Shown: positions 46,326-54,900 of the stretch, in pieces
Position numbering within the stretch: the first letter of the stretch is position 1
Layout: every line of letters starts with the position of its first letter
Position numbers and translations under genes: made by a program
Origin: Faecalicoccus pleomorphus DSM 20574
GTDB lineage: Bacteria; Bacillota_I; Bacilli_A; Erysipelotrichales; Erysipelotrichaceae
Reading direction: 5' to 3'
Length of the DNA stretch: 64,000 nucleotides
NCBI RefSeq assembly: GCF_000420345.1
Contig: NZ_ATUT01000006.1
Span: 21,027 to 85,026, forward strand
Notes under the pieces: model-generated
What the model was told of the DNA's origin: nothing
Databases searched by the model: none
The model's input: only the letters and a program-made list of their open reading frames with translations

Positions 46326-47663
46326 CTATTTCCTGTATAATTTCTCCTTAATTATTGTACTATGCCGTTTCATCTGCATTGGCATAAAATTCTTGATATT
46401 ATTATCATTGGCTAGCGCCAAGATTTTCTTGTCTTTTACCATTCCCTGTAAAATCTCTTTCAGGCTTTTTTTATCATCAAACATATATTGAGTATCCAAC
46501 AAATCCTGCGCTCCTACTTTATCCGATACTACAACCGGCACTCCATAGCTCAATGCCTCTAATATAGTAAATCCGAATGTTTCATACCACTGGCTCGGAG
46601 CAATCAACAAATCTGTATTATCAAAAATTTCTTCCAGTTGGCTATATGGATAACCGTCTTGTTTGTGTGTAATATATTCTCTTTCTATATTTGTATTCGT
46701 GTAGATGTGCAATTCAAACTTACCAGGAGTCTCTCTCCAAATATCATCCAGCACTCCAATTAGAAATTGAAAGCCCTTGAAAGGTTTTGCTGGTCCCAAA
46801 TACGTTATGCGTAAAACATCATGGTCAAAGTTCTTTCTTTTTCGATGATCCTTTATATCTCTATGTGTAATTGAAATCACTGCACTATTTTTAGGATGAA
46901 AATAACGATTATATACCATTTCCGTTACTGAACTATTAAAATGGATGAAGTCTACTATTTTTAACATTGATACATAATATTCCCGTAGCTTTTCATAATT
47001 CTGTGCCATACTGGCATTTTCTGTACCAGCTGCTATCTCTATTTCAGTCTCTTCAAAAAAGTTCTTCCTATGTCGGTTTCGAAGCAATTTTATTATACTG
47101 GTGTTTTTCAATTTCCTATAAATAGGTGACTGTAATACCGTAATTTTTTTCATACTTAACGCTGATCGATTGCAACCCACACAGTCCATACAACCATGAT
47201 CATCATCACAGGGCTTTCCATTATGAAATAACGTCACCTTAGGGCAAATCCCAAAATAGTCGTGCGTTGTAAATACCGTCCTGATTCCAAATTCGTTAGC
47301 TGCATAGATAAATTCCTTATGCAGTCCCATCAATGTATGGATATGAATAACATCCGGGACGTAATCCTGCAAAAATTCAGAATAAACAGCTTTGTCCCCT
47401 TTTTTTGTGTAAATATCAATATCTAAAATTCCCTCATCAAGAGGAACTGGCAACGGATTGATTATCTCAAATGACTTTATCCCATTCCAGTTTTTCTTCT
47501 TATGAATTTCAGTCTGCTTTTTTACTATTGTTATTTGACCCGGCCAAAGCAATGCTACTTCATGTCCTTGCTCTGCTTGCGTCAGCATCAAATCTGTGCA
47601 ATATTTTGTTAGTCCGCCTGTTCTGTACGGAGGGAACCCCAATGCATAATGTAGTATTTTCAT
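46326..47663 (-). CDS. Family 4 glycosyltransferase
   Basis: A 445-residue GT-B fold enzyme. The N-terminal GFPPYRTGGLTKYCTDLM is the acceptor-side Gly-rich loop, VFTTHDYFGICPKVTLFHNGKPC near residue 133 is typical, and LRITYLGPAKPFKGFQFLIGVLDDI near residue 288 begins the donor half. APSQWYETFGFTILEALSYGVPVV near 367 has the E-x7-E donor motif. It is linked to genes on each side by two- to eight-base gaps. Confidence 0.9.
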   Translation of the reverse strand: MKILHYALGFPPYRTGGLTKYCTDLMLTQAEQGHEVALLWPGQITIVKKQTEIHKKKNWNGIKSFEIINPLPVPLDEGILDIDIYTKKGDKAVYSEFLQDYVPDVIHIHTLMGLHKEFIYAANEFGIRTVFTTHDYFGICPKVTLFHNGKPCDDDHGCMDCVGCNRSALSMKKITVLQSPIYRKLKNTSIIKLLRNRHRKNFFEETEIEIAAGTENASMAQNYEKLREYYVSMLKIVDFIHFNSSVTEMVYNRYFHPKNSAVISITHRDIKDHRKRKNFDHDVLRITYLGPAKPFKGFQFLIGVLDDIWRETPGKFELHIYTNTNIEREYITHKQDGYPYSQLEEIFDNTDLLIAPSQWYETFGFTILEALSYGVPVVVSDKVGAQDLLDTQYMFDDKKSLKEILQGMVKDKKILALANDNNIKNFMPMQMKRHSTIIKEKLYRK

Positions 47664-47671
47664 ATTTGAAC

Positions 47672-48188
47672 CTATATTGTATATTTTATATATTTCTCTG
47701 TTGCATTTTCCTTCGCAACAATCTTAGCCGGATTTCCTAAAACAATGCTATGGGAGGGAACATCAAAATTCACATACGCTCCCGGTGCAATTAAGACATC
47801 GCTTCCAATCTGAATACTGCCTACTACAACTGCGTTTGCGCCTATCCAAACTTTATCTGCTATTGTCGGGCAACCTTCGCGAACGCCTCTCTTTTCTTTT
47901 CCAATGGTTACTCCGTTATAGATGTTGCAATTCTTTCCTATTACAACATCTGGATTTACAACTATGCCGCTAAGATGCTCTATCTTAAATCCTGGGCCAA
48001 TTTTTGTGCTGGCCGGTAAATCAACACCATACTTGATCTGCAATTTACGGTAAATCATCCATAAGAACCCGTAAAGCAATTTGATATTTTTATATTTCTC
48101 GCATCGTCTTTTCCACTTTAGCAAGCGATATTGTGGGCAGGTTGTGTACCCCCCCCCAGCGTTTTTTATCTGCTTCTCGTACTGTCAT
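47672..48188 (-). pseudogene. Serine O-acetyltransferase-like (CysE type) gene, out of frame at a G9 tract
   Basis: A hexapeptide-repeat acetyltransferase of serine/capsular O-acetyltransferase type (IGPGFKIEHLSGIVVNPDVVIGKNCNIYNGVTIGKE, then DKVWIGANAVVVGSIQIGSDV). The open frame starting at a TTG (48124) lacks the real N-terminus. The ATG at 48188 overlaps the upstream glycosyltransferase stop as ATGA and would give MTVREADKKRW, then the poly-G tract. With nine Gs the frame stops soon after; with eight Gs it continues as GGYTTCPQYRLLKWKRR into the rest. The gene is therefore off by one base, as in phase-variable O-acetyltransferases. Confidence 0.85.
48149..48157. repeat. Homopolymer tract, nine Gs (minus strand) in acetyltransferase gene
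   Basis: Nine consecutive C on the plus strand, 12 codons after the ATG at 48188. Eight (or eleven) would give an open frame. Confidence 0.92.
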
Positions 48189-49428
48189 TTTACAATTTCC
48201 TCCGTAAACACGCTTTCGTATTGTTTACAAATCTTATCCCATGTGTACTCTTCAGCCACACGTCTCTTGGCCTTGCGTCCCATTTCTTCAATTTCTTCTT
48301 TATTCATCAGATCTGCTTTATCAATTAACTTCGCAAGGTTTCCCTCATCGCGACTCCAATATAAAGCACAATCTTCAGCGACTTCTCTGTTAAAACCAAC
48401 ATCGACCAGAAGATTCAAATCTGTACTGCCAAGTGCCTCAATTAAGGAAGGATTTGTTCCCCCAACGGTATGACCGTGGAAATATGCATAGGCATTCTCG
48501 CGGATTTTTTTCAGGAGTTCCTGATTATAAACAGTTCCAACAAACTTAATTCGTTTATCGCTCTTGAAGTGGAGTTTTTCTTCCAATTCATTCAGGAACT
48601 TATCATTGACATTCGTGATCAGAGCAAAATCTTTTTCACTCTTGCTCTTCATAAACTCCCGAATCATAACTTCAAAAGAGTTTTCTGGCACAAAGCGACC
48701 TACGACAAGGTAATAGTCCTTTTTCGTAACCCCTTTTTCCCTATACCAGTTCAACAACTTCTCGTCATCATTAGCCAGCTTGCTAAGGGTCAAATCTGCA
48801 CCATACGCAATAAATGTTGTCTTCGGATTTTTTTCTTAATACCCTTACCGTCATAGCATTCATGAATATACTTTTCGATGTTCACAGAGTCACAGATAGC
48901 AAGATCACAATATTTAACCATCATTTGCTCAGAAACTTTCCAATATTTTCGAATCGGTACGGACCATTTTGCTCTCATCCACTCGTGTCCGTCCGGATTC
49001 AGATATACAATACCGCCCAATTTATGGATTTCTTTATAGAAATGACCAGCAAAGGGTCCGATACGGCAAGCCATGATATAAACGATTGGATGCTTAATCC
49101 GATGTTCCTTTATGTACTTGCAGCAGGCCTTCAATGCTGCAACATCATAATAAATTGCCTGTGCAGGACCAATCTGAGGAATATCTATCTTGAAACAATG
49201 TGCATTGTGAAATTCAAACTCATGATCATTGATTCTGGTCACACCATCCACTTTTGTTTCGTCCATGCAGCCGTCACCGTTGGCCTTACACGCCACATGA
49301 TATTTAATATTCTTCTTGTTCTGGTGGTACTCTGTGAGCTTATAAACAAAAGTCTCGTATCCGCCATATGCACCTAAGCTCTTAGCTCCTACCAGAAATA
49401 CGTGTTGTACTTCGTTTCCCCGCTGCAT
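48185..49428 (-). pseudogene. Family 4 glycosyltransferase (DUF1972-type), out of frame at an A7 tract
   Basis: Two frames make up one enzyme of about 414 residues. The first (from ATG 49428) has VFLVGAKSLGAYGGYETFVYKLTEYHQ, typical of rhamnosyltransferase-like proteins with a DUF1972 N-terminus. The second has KDYYLVVGRFVPENSFEVMIREF and AYFHGHTVGGTNPSLIEALGSTDLNLLVDVGFNREV (donor half). They meet at seven As (plus-strand T run 48828-48834): with eight As the translation joins as IKKKNPKTTFIAYGADLTLSKL. So one base is missing, by mutation, slippage or error. It transfers a sugar in the repeat unit when intact. Confidence 0.85.
48828..48834. repeat. Homopolymer tract, seven As (minus strand) in glycosyltransferase gene
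   Basis: A run of seven T on the plus strand; one more would restore the reading frame of the DUF1972-type glycosyltransferase. Confidence 0.85.
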
Positions 49429-49447
49429 TTTTCCTACCCCTGTGTTC

Positions 49448-50056
49448 TTAAAATTTAAAAGTATCCTTCAGCCCAAGCCACTTCTGGTCCTTATCACTCA
49501 AATTCAGTGCCGTACCATCTTCCAGCGTGTATCCCTCTGCGCTTGCACTACCCTTGTATTCGCCCTTCAACTCCGGCCATTCAATGCCGATCTCCGGGTC
49601 GTTCCAAGCCATGCCACCTTCATCATTAGGATGCCAGAAGTCATTGACTTTGTAGCAAAACTCTGCTTCATCACTCAGAACCAGGAAGCCATGTGCAAAG
49701 CCTTCCGGGATGAGGAACTGCTTCTTGTTCTCAGCAGACAGGGTCACCCCATACCATTTGCCATATGTCTCAGAATTACTTCTGAGGTCAACAGCAACAT
49801 CGAACACAGTACCACGCACAGCGCGTACCAACTTGCACTGCGGATACTGCTTCTGGAAATGCAGGCCGCGCAGCACACCCTTTGTGGACATCGACTGGTT
49901 ATCCTGCACGAAGTGGATGTCAATGCCAGCTTCCTTCATATCTTTCTCATTGTAGGTTTCCATGAAATAGCCACGAGCGTCACCATGAATAGCAGGCTCA
50001 ATGACACAAAGCCCCTCGATGCCGCCTACATTTTTCTCAACTTTAATCTGTCCCAT
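49448..50056 (-). CDS. rfbC: dTDP-4-dehydrorhamnose 3,5-epimerase
   Basis: A 202-residue cupin-fold epimerase. DARGYFMETYNEKDMKEAGI is the substrate-side loop, QSMSTKGVLRGLHFQKQYPQCKLVRAVRGTVFDVAVDLR (residues about 53-91) carries the catalytic His in GLHFQ, and PEGFAHGFLVLSDEAEFCYK contains the Tyr-adjacent region. Third step of dTDP-L-rhamnose synthesis. Together with rfbB and rfbD it is richer in G+C than the flanking glycosyltransferases, suggesting a separate origin. Confidence 0.96.
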   Translation of the reverse strand: MGQIKVEKNVGGIEGLCVIEPAIHGDARGYFMETYNEKDMKEAGIDIHFVQDNQSMSTKGVLRGLHFQKQYPQCKLVRAVRGTVFDVAVDLRSNSETYGKWYGVTLSAENKKQFLIPEGFAHGFLVLSDEAEFCYKVNDFWHPNDEGGMAWNDPEIGIEWPELKGEYKGSASAEGYTLEDGTALNLSDKDQKWLGLKDTFKF

Positions 50057-50071
50057 TTCTTCTATCTCCTC

Positions 50072-50986
50072 TTACTGCTCGATTTCTTTCAGATAACGGC
50101 TCAGTGCATCCTGCCAGGTCGGAAGCGGAGTAAAGCCAGCTTCCACCAGCTTGCTCTTATCCAGACGGCTGTTGAACGGACGAGAGGCCTTGCTCAGACC
50201 GTACTCTGCCGTGGTCACCGGCAGGACTTCCGTCTTATATCCAGCCTGACGATAGATTTCTTTCGTGAAATCGTACCAGCTGATGTAGCCGCCCTCATTG
50301 GTTGCATGGTAATAGCCGTACTTTTCAGTTTCATTCATGTCGACGAGCAGTCTAGCCAAATCATATGTATAGGTCGGTGTGCCGATCTGGTCATTGACCA
50401 CACGGACAGTGTCATGTGTCTTGCCGACATTCAGCATAGTCTTGATAAAATTCTTACCATTCAGACCAAACACCCAAGCAATACGGACAATGAAATACTT
50501 CCCCAGTGTCTGGCTGACTGCCAACTCACCTTCCAGCTTTGTCTGACCGTATACATTCAAAGGCTTATAATCCTTGCAGTCCGGCTTCCAAGGCTCAGTG
50601 CCTTGACCATCGAACACATAATCCGTGCTGATGTAGGTCATTTTGCAGTCCAGTTTCTTGCAGACATCTGCAATGCTCTGAGTACCACCTGCATTGATGG
50701 CACGGACTTTCGCCACTTTATCGTCGTCCTCTGCCATATCCACAGCAGTCCATGCTGCACAGTGGATCACAGCATCCGGGTTTACTTCTGTAATTACTTT
50801 CTCGACAGCATCTTTATCCGTAATATCCAGAGCTACATACGGTGCTTTTGTTACCGCAGAACCATCTGCCACGCCGCTGTAGTTTTCCTGAATATCAGAA
50901 CCAACACCTTCATGACCGCGCTTCAGCAGTTCATTCATCACATCATGACCCAACTGACCGCCAACGCCTGTTACAAAAAACTTCAT
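50072..50986 (-). CDS. rfbD: dTDP-4-dehydrorhamnose reductase
   Basis: A 304-residue extended short-chain dehydrogenase. The N-terminal FVTGVGGQLGHDVMNEL is the NAD(P)-binding GxxGxxG, and YISTDYVFDGQGTEPWKPDCKDYKPLNVYGQTKLEGE (near residue 116) holds the catalytic Thr/Tyr-x-x-x-Lys. It makes dTDP-L-rhamnose. It lies 15 bases from rfbB and rfbC with strong GGAGGAAGG at its start. Confidence 0.96.
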   Translation of the reverse strand: MKFFVTGVGGQLGHDVMNELLKRGHEGVGSDIQENYSGVADGSAVTKAPYVALDITDKDAVEKVITEVNPDAVIHCAAWTAVDMAEDDDKVAKVRAINAGGTQSIADVCKKLDCKMTYISTDYVFDGQGTEPWKPDCKDYKPLNVYGQTKLEGELAVSQTLGKYFIVRIAWVFGLNGKNFIKTMLNVGKTHDTVRVVNDQIGTPTYTYDLARLLVDMNETEKYGYYHATNEGGYISWYDFTKEIYRQAGYKTEVLPVTTAEYGLSKASRPFNSRLDKSKLVEAGFTPLPTWQDALSRYLKEIEQ

Positions 50987-51000
50987 AGTCCTTCCTCCTG

Positions 51001-52020
51001 TTAGCGGTTGCTGTACATTTTCTCGTAGTAGTTCTGATACTCACCGCTGATAATGGTCTCCCACCACTCACGGTTATCGAGATACCACTGAATAGTCTTC
51101 TTAATGCCGTCCTCGAACTTGGTCTCCGGCAGCCAGCCCAGCTCGTTGTGGATCTTGGTCGGATCAATAGCATAACGCATATCATGGCCCTTACGATCGC
51201 CAACGTGAGTGATCAGGCTCTCCGGCTTGCCCAGTTCCTTGCAGATAATCTTCACGATTTCAATGTTCTGCTTCTCGTTGTGACCGCCGACATTGTAAAC
51301 TTCGCCCACACGACCCTTGTGAATAATCAGATCAATGGCCTTGCAGTGATCTTCCACATACAGCCAGTCACGGACGTTCAGACCCTCGCCGTAAACAGGC
51401 AGCGGCTTATCTGCCAGTGCATTAGCAATCATCAGCGGAATCAGCTTCTCCGGGAAGTGATACGGACCATAGTTGTTGGAGCAACGGGAAATGGTCACAG
51501 GCAGGCCGTAGGTACGGTGGTAAGCCAGAACCAGCAGGTCAGCGGCAGCCTTGGAGCTACTGTACGGAGAGCTGGTGTGAATCGGAGTTTCCTCGGTGAA
51601 GAACAGATCAGGACGATCCAGCGGCAGGTCACCGTAAACTTCATCAGTAGAAACCTGATGGTAACGCTGAATGCCGTACTTGCGGCAAGCATCCATCAGC
51701 ACACTGGTACCGATGATGTTAGTCTGAAGGAAGATGCCGGGATCTTCGATAGAACGGTCAACATGAGATTCTGCCGCAAAATTGACCACGATGTCCGGAT
51801 GTTCTTCTTCAAACAGTTTATTCACTGCTTCGCGGTCACAGATATCAGCCTTCACGAAGCGAAAATTCGGGTTATCCATAACAGGGGCCAGTGTGGACAG
51901 ATTGCCTGCATAGGTCAGCTTGTCCAGACAGATGATTCGATAATCCGGATACTTCTTCAGCATGTGGAACACAAAGTTACTACCAATAAAACCCGCACCG
52001 CCGGTAACAATAATATTCAT
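51001..52020 (-). CDS. rfbB: dTDP-glucose 4,6-dehydratase
   Basis: A 339-residue dehydratase. [21 protein letters not shown] is the Rossmann motif, [24 protein letters not shown] and [27 protein letters not shown] are diagnostic, with [12 protein letters not shown] containing the Tyr-x-x-x-Lys. It converts dTDP-glucose to the 4-keto-6-deoxy sugar. Its substrate would come from RfbA, whose gene here is internally deleted, so the cell must have another RfbA if this pathway is active. Confidence 0.97.
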   Translation of the reverse strand: MNIIVTGGAGFIGSNFVFHMLKKYPDYRIICLDKLTYAGNLSTLAPVMDNPNFRFVKADICDREAVNKLFEEEHPDIVVNFAAESHVDRSIEDPGIFLQTNIIGTSVLMDACRKYGIQRYHQVSTDEVYGDLPLDRPDLFFTEETPIHTSSPYSSSKAAADLLVLAYHRTYGLPVTISRCSNNYGPYHFPEKLIPLMIANALADKPLPVYGEGLNVRDWLYVEDHCKAIDLIIHKGRVGEVYNVGGHNEKQNIEIVKIICKELGKPESLITHVGDRKGHDMRYAIDPTKIHNELGWLPETKFEDGIKKTIQWYLDNREWWETIISGEYQNYYEKMYSNR

Positions 52021-52061
52021 GATCTATTCTCCTCTACACTTATCTTTTGGTTCTTCTTTTA

Positions 52062-52201
52062 TTAATACAGATGCTCCTGATACTTGCCGTCCATGACATC
52101 TTTCAGATACTGTCCATACTGGTTCTTCTTCATGACCTCATAACCTTCGTTAACGAATACAGGCGAGTACCTGATCCTCCTGCTAAAATAATGCCTTTCA
52201 T
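52062..52201 (-). pseudogene. rfbA: rfbA (glucose-1-phosphate thymidylyltransferase) with large internal deletion
   Basis: From the ATG at 52201, after AGGAGGAAAAGCT, translation gives MKGIILAGGSGTRLYSL, the start of RfbA. A second frame gives VNEGYEVMKKNQYGQYLKD and EHLY before a TAA, which is an RfbA-like C-terminus. About 140 bp remain of a gene of roughly 890 bp, with the frame shifted at the junction. The first step of the rhamnose pathway is therefore absent here. Confidence 0.85.
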
Positions 52202-52537
52202 AGCTTTTCCTCCTTATCTCCCTTATGAACACATCCCGAAGGAAGATATTTCCCTTTTAATAATCCCATGTGTTTGTCACACCTCGACAAAATTTGTTTC
52301 TTGCTACCGTATTCTTTTACTCCTCAACTTACTTCACAGCACAACAACAAGCCTGTATACAGATTGCCGCAGCAATCTATACGCAGGCTTGTCCTCGTAC
52401 CTCCTTATTTTGTTTTCTGCTCTATCAGCTTTCGCTGTGGTGGGTTAAGTATAGAGCGCAACCAGAAGCCATTAACCCCTGAAAACACGCTAGCCATAAC
52501 GCACCATGACAAGCAGAAACAAGTTGAGGTGAAAAGG
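52202..52537. other. Non-coding stretch with a 44-bp hairpin
   Basis: No gene is supported. It contains the rfbA ribosome binding site and a long imperfect hairpin (separate entry). Composition is mixed and resembles the neighbouring GC-richer segment. Confidence 0.4.
52348..52391. repeat. Imperfect 44-bp inverted repeat
   Basis: CAAGCCTG, a partly mismatched middle, ATTGC, a CGCA loop and the complementary half ending in CAGGCTTG give 17 matching positions out of 20. It is not followed by a T run on either strand, so it is more like a palindromic repeat element than an intrinsic terminator. Confidence 0.6.
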
Positions 52538-52594
52538 TCAAGCCGCGCAAACCCGCATGAAATCAGGCTTTTCTCTGGTTGTCCATATTATTTC
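52536..52594. repeat. Copy A of a diverged 59-bp repeat
   Basis: Aligns end to end with 53291-53350: both start GGTCAAGCCG and end TGGTTGTCC, one base, TATTAT, with scattered differences between. The copy truncates the glycosyltransferase fragment that ends at 52538. Confidence 0.6.
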
Positions 52595-53011
52595 ACACTC
52601 CCCGTGAATTGTCACAACAACCCGCTTTCCAAATAGCTTTGGAATCCAGCACATGGCTGCTGGGCCTTCCGCATGAATGTGTACGACATCGTATCTGCCA
52701 AAGGCAGACGCCAACGCAGCAAAGAAACTGGATGATACCGCTGTAAGTCCTTTCCTGTTGATGGTCGGGACCGTTTTGAGTTTTACTCCCTTGTACTCGT
52801 GCAGTCTTTCACCGTCAAACTCTTTCCCGCTCACATGATGACCGCCACGGTTATAACAAGTCACCTGATGGCCTAGCTTCACCATTCGAGTGCTGAGTTC
52901 TTCGACCACAACTTCAATGCCACCTTCTCGAGACGGGATTCGTTTATGTCCGAACATGCACGATCTCAGCTTCTTCGTATTATTGCCCATCCTTGCCCCA
53001 CTTCCTACCAT
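52538..53011 (-). pseudogene. N-terminal fragment of a family 4 glycosyltransferase
   Basis: About 157 codons. FGHKRIPSREGGIEVVVEELSTRMVKLGHQVTCYNR at the N-terminus and YDVVHIHAEGPAAMCWIPKLFGKRVVVTIHG are the N-terminal half of a GT4 enzyme. After VVVTIHG the frame runs into the 59-bp repeat and stops at 52538; the donor half is missing. The fragment cannot be an active enzyme. It would normally have continued the rhamnose-related operon between the initiating transferase and rfbA. Confidence 0.8.
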
Positions 53012-53408
53012 GTTCTCTCTCCCGAAATTTCATTCCCAAATGAGTTTTTTCTTTACTGCTCATGAAACCCGGTCTATGCTAAAACGGATTTCATCAGCGC
53101 CAAAGATAAGCACGACAACAAACCCATCCCCGGCACTCTCGTACCAGGCACAGGCTTGCTCCAAACCTCCTATTCAAATTTTCATGCTCTTTAAGATTGG
53201 GTCGAATAGAGCCGTCAAGAAGCCATCCACTATCTTAGCTTTTTGGCGTCTTCTAACCCTCTCTGCATAAAAATCTGGATTTGAGAGCTGGGTCAAGCCG
53301 CCAAAAGCCCTGATTCTACGTGGTTTTTCTTGGTTGTCCCTATTATATCTCCATCACCAATCATCGCAACTTTCAATTTCTTCTTCACAATCTGCGTACT
53401 CCTTATCT
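53012..53408. other. Degraded region between the initiating transferase and the broken glycosyltransferase
   Basis: No intact gene. Just after the transferase stop, minus-strand reading gives QIVKKKLKVAMIGDG, which looks like another glycosyltransferase start cut short within copy B of the repeat. A further 38-codon piece starts at about 53175 after AGGAGG and ends at a TGA. The whole stretch looks like the debris of repeated insertion and deletion. Confidence 0.45.
53291..53350. repeat. Copy B of the diverged 59-bp repeat
   Basis: See copy A at 52536-52594. The two are direct repeats about 755 bp apart and could be the remains of one mobile element's ends or of a duplication. Confidence 0.6.
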
Positions 53409-54770
53409 TTACACAGCCCCAGAGTTAACCCCTGACAACATTGTTCTTGCGGTTTTTACAAGCAGTGTCACATCTAACCACAGGTTATAGTTTCTATAGT
53501 AGTATTCATCCAGGGCTAATCGATCCTCAAAATCCACATCGCTTCTTCCATGTGTCTGCCACATACCGGTCAGTCCCGGCTTCATCTTGATGATGATGTC
53601 ATAATAGATGCCCATATCTTCTTTCTCTCTTGGTAAGTAAGGTCTTGGGCCTATTAATGACATATCGCCTTTTAATACATTGATAAACTGTGGAAACTCA
53701 TCCAGACTTGTCTTTCTTAAAAAGTTGCCTGCTTTTGTGATTCTTGGATCGTTTTTCAATTTCTTGTTCTTGGTGTATTCTTCTTTGATGGCCGGATCTT
53801 TTTCCATCAGTTCATCCAGAATTTGTTCCGCATTGGGAACCATGGTCCTGAATTTATAGATGGTAAATTCTTTGCCGTTTTTTCCAATGCGCTTCTGTTT
53901 AAAAAAGACCGGATCCTGATCACCGGACTGATGATTCTTTCTTCGTACATAGAAATAAAGTGGAAGTAAGATTAAACATCCGACAATTCCTCCACAGATA
54001 TCCATAATCCGTTTTCCTATGCGTACCCATACATTGATTTCTGTCTGTGCGGTTGAAACCATCAACAAACCGTCAAAATCATCTACTCTGGAATCGAAAG
54101 TTACCAAGTTTTCAAAGCTTGGTAAGACTTTGATCTCTTTAACTTTGTCTCGTATCGTATCCACAATCATCTTGAGATCTCGTTTCTGGATCTGTGGTAT
54201 GGCGATAATCACAGACTGGATGTTTTCCTTCTGAATGACTTCTTCAATGTTGTCAAAGGAATAGACATGTTCTTTGACTACTTCTTCCTGCTGGTAGATC
54301 GTTGGCAGTCGTTTGGTATCGTTACAGGAGATAAAGCCTCGAACATCCATCAGACTGAATCGATTGCCTCGACAGACATTCCAGAGTTTTTCTGCCGTAT
54401 GGCCGATACCAATGACTAACACATTCTTCTTAAAGGTATTGCGAAACCAGATTCTCGAATACCGAGCAAAAACAGTACTGATCAAAGCGGTTGATATGGT
54501 TAGAACAATCAGACACAATACAATGGAAAAAGAACGAATCTTAAAAAACAGAAGCACACCGACAAAGAACCAACAGTGACTGATGATAATCAACCGAATC
54601 TCATCCCATATGAGCAGTACATTGTTTCGGTATCTTCCTACCATCAGTTGTACGATTCCGTAAAACAATAGAATCCGTAATTCATAATCAATGCCCAGCG
54701 GCAGAAGATAAATCATTCCTGCAGCACCGGCCAGATTGGCTAACAGGTTTAGCCATCCAATTGACGTCAT
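53409..54770 (-). CDS. Polyprenyl-phosphate glycosylphosphotransferase (initiating sugar transferase)
   Basis: A 453-residue enzyme of the WbaP/CpsE type that puts the first sugar-phosphate on undecaprenyl phosphate. Four or five N-terminal helices are followed by a nucleotide-binding-like region and a C-terminal catalytic domain with KRIMDICGGIVGCLILLPLYFYVRRK (near residue 260), FFKQKRIGKNGKEFTIYKFRTM and DEFPQFINVLKGDMSLIGPRPYLP. I chose the ATG at 54770 (MTSIGWLNLL) after GGGAAAGAG; the frame is open further upstream through the terminator. It is the first structural gene after the leader hairpin. Confidence 0.9.
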   Translation of the reverse strand: MTSIGWLNLLANLAGAAGMIYLLPLGIDYELRILLFYGIVQLMVGRYRNNVLLIWDEIRLIIISHCWFFVGVLLFFKIRSFSIVLCLIVLTISTALISTVFARYSRIWFRNTFKKNVLVIGIGHTAEKLWNVCRGNRFSLMDVRGFISCNDTKRLPTIYQQEEVVKEHVYSFDNIEEVIQKENIQSVIIAIPQIQKRDLKMIVDTIRDKVKEIKVLPSFENLVTFDSRVDDFDGLLMVSTAQTEINVWVRIGKRIMDICGGIVGCLILLPLYFYVRRKNHQSGDQDPVFFKQKRIGKNGKEFTIYKFRTMVPNAEQILDELMEKDPAIKEEYTKNKKLKNDPRITKAGNFLRKTSLDEFPQFINVLKGDMSLIGPRPYLPREKEDMGIYYDIIIKMKPGLTGMWQTHGRSDVDFEDRLALDEYYYRNYNLWLDVTLLVKTARTMLSGVNSGAV

Positions 54771-54793
54771 GTATCTCTTTCCCTTTCCTTCAC

Positions 54794-54853
54794 AAAAAAA
54801 AAGGTTATAGTTTCCCCTCCCGATCTTATGATCAGGCAAGGTCAACCATAACC
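54794..54853 (-). terminator. Long leader terminator between the antiterminator gene and the sugar transferase
   Basis: Read on the minus strand, GGTTATGGTT pairs with AACTATAACC (one G-U). The inside continues as CCTTGCCTGATC pairing with GATCGGGAGGGG (11 of 12 pairs counting G-U) around an ATAA loop. Nine Ts follow directly. Because it lies inside the polysaccharide unit, it should stop transcription before the structural genes unless overridden, which fits the NusG-like protein encoded just upstream. Confidence 0.85.
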
Positions 54854-54856
54854 AAA

Positions 54857-54900
54857 ATGAATGATCCATGCGGTAAACCAGCTACAGATCCATCATTCAT
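54857..54900 (-). promoter_or_regulatory. Hairpin at the 3' end of the antiterminator gene
   Basis: ATGAATGAT and ATCATTCAT are complementary arms spanning the stop codon, separated by about 25 bases that can fold weakly. Its place just ahead of the terminator suggests a recognition or folding element (for example for the NusG-like protein), but this is inference. Confidence 0.45.

Noticed and set aside
49442..51004. 520-codon plus-strand ORF
   Set aside because: It lies antisense to rfbC and rfbD, both of which carry all family motifs. The length results from codon use in the GC-richer island.
51148..52065. 305-codon plus-strand ORF
   Set aside because: Antisense to rfbB, no ribosome binding site, no recognisable domain.
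54794..54802. Run of nine As (plus strand) as another phase-variation tract
   Set aside because: It is simply the U tract of the leader terminator; length changes would at most tune termination.
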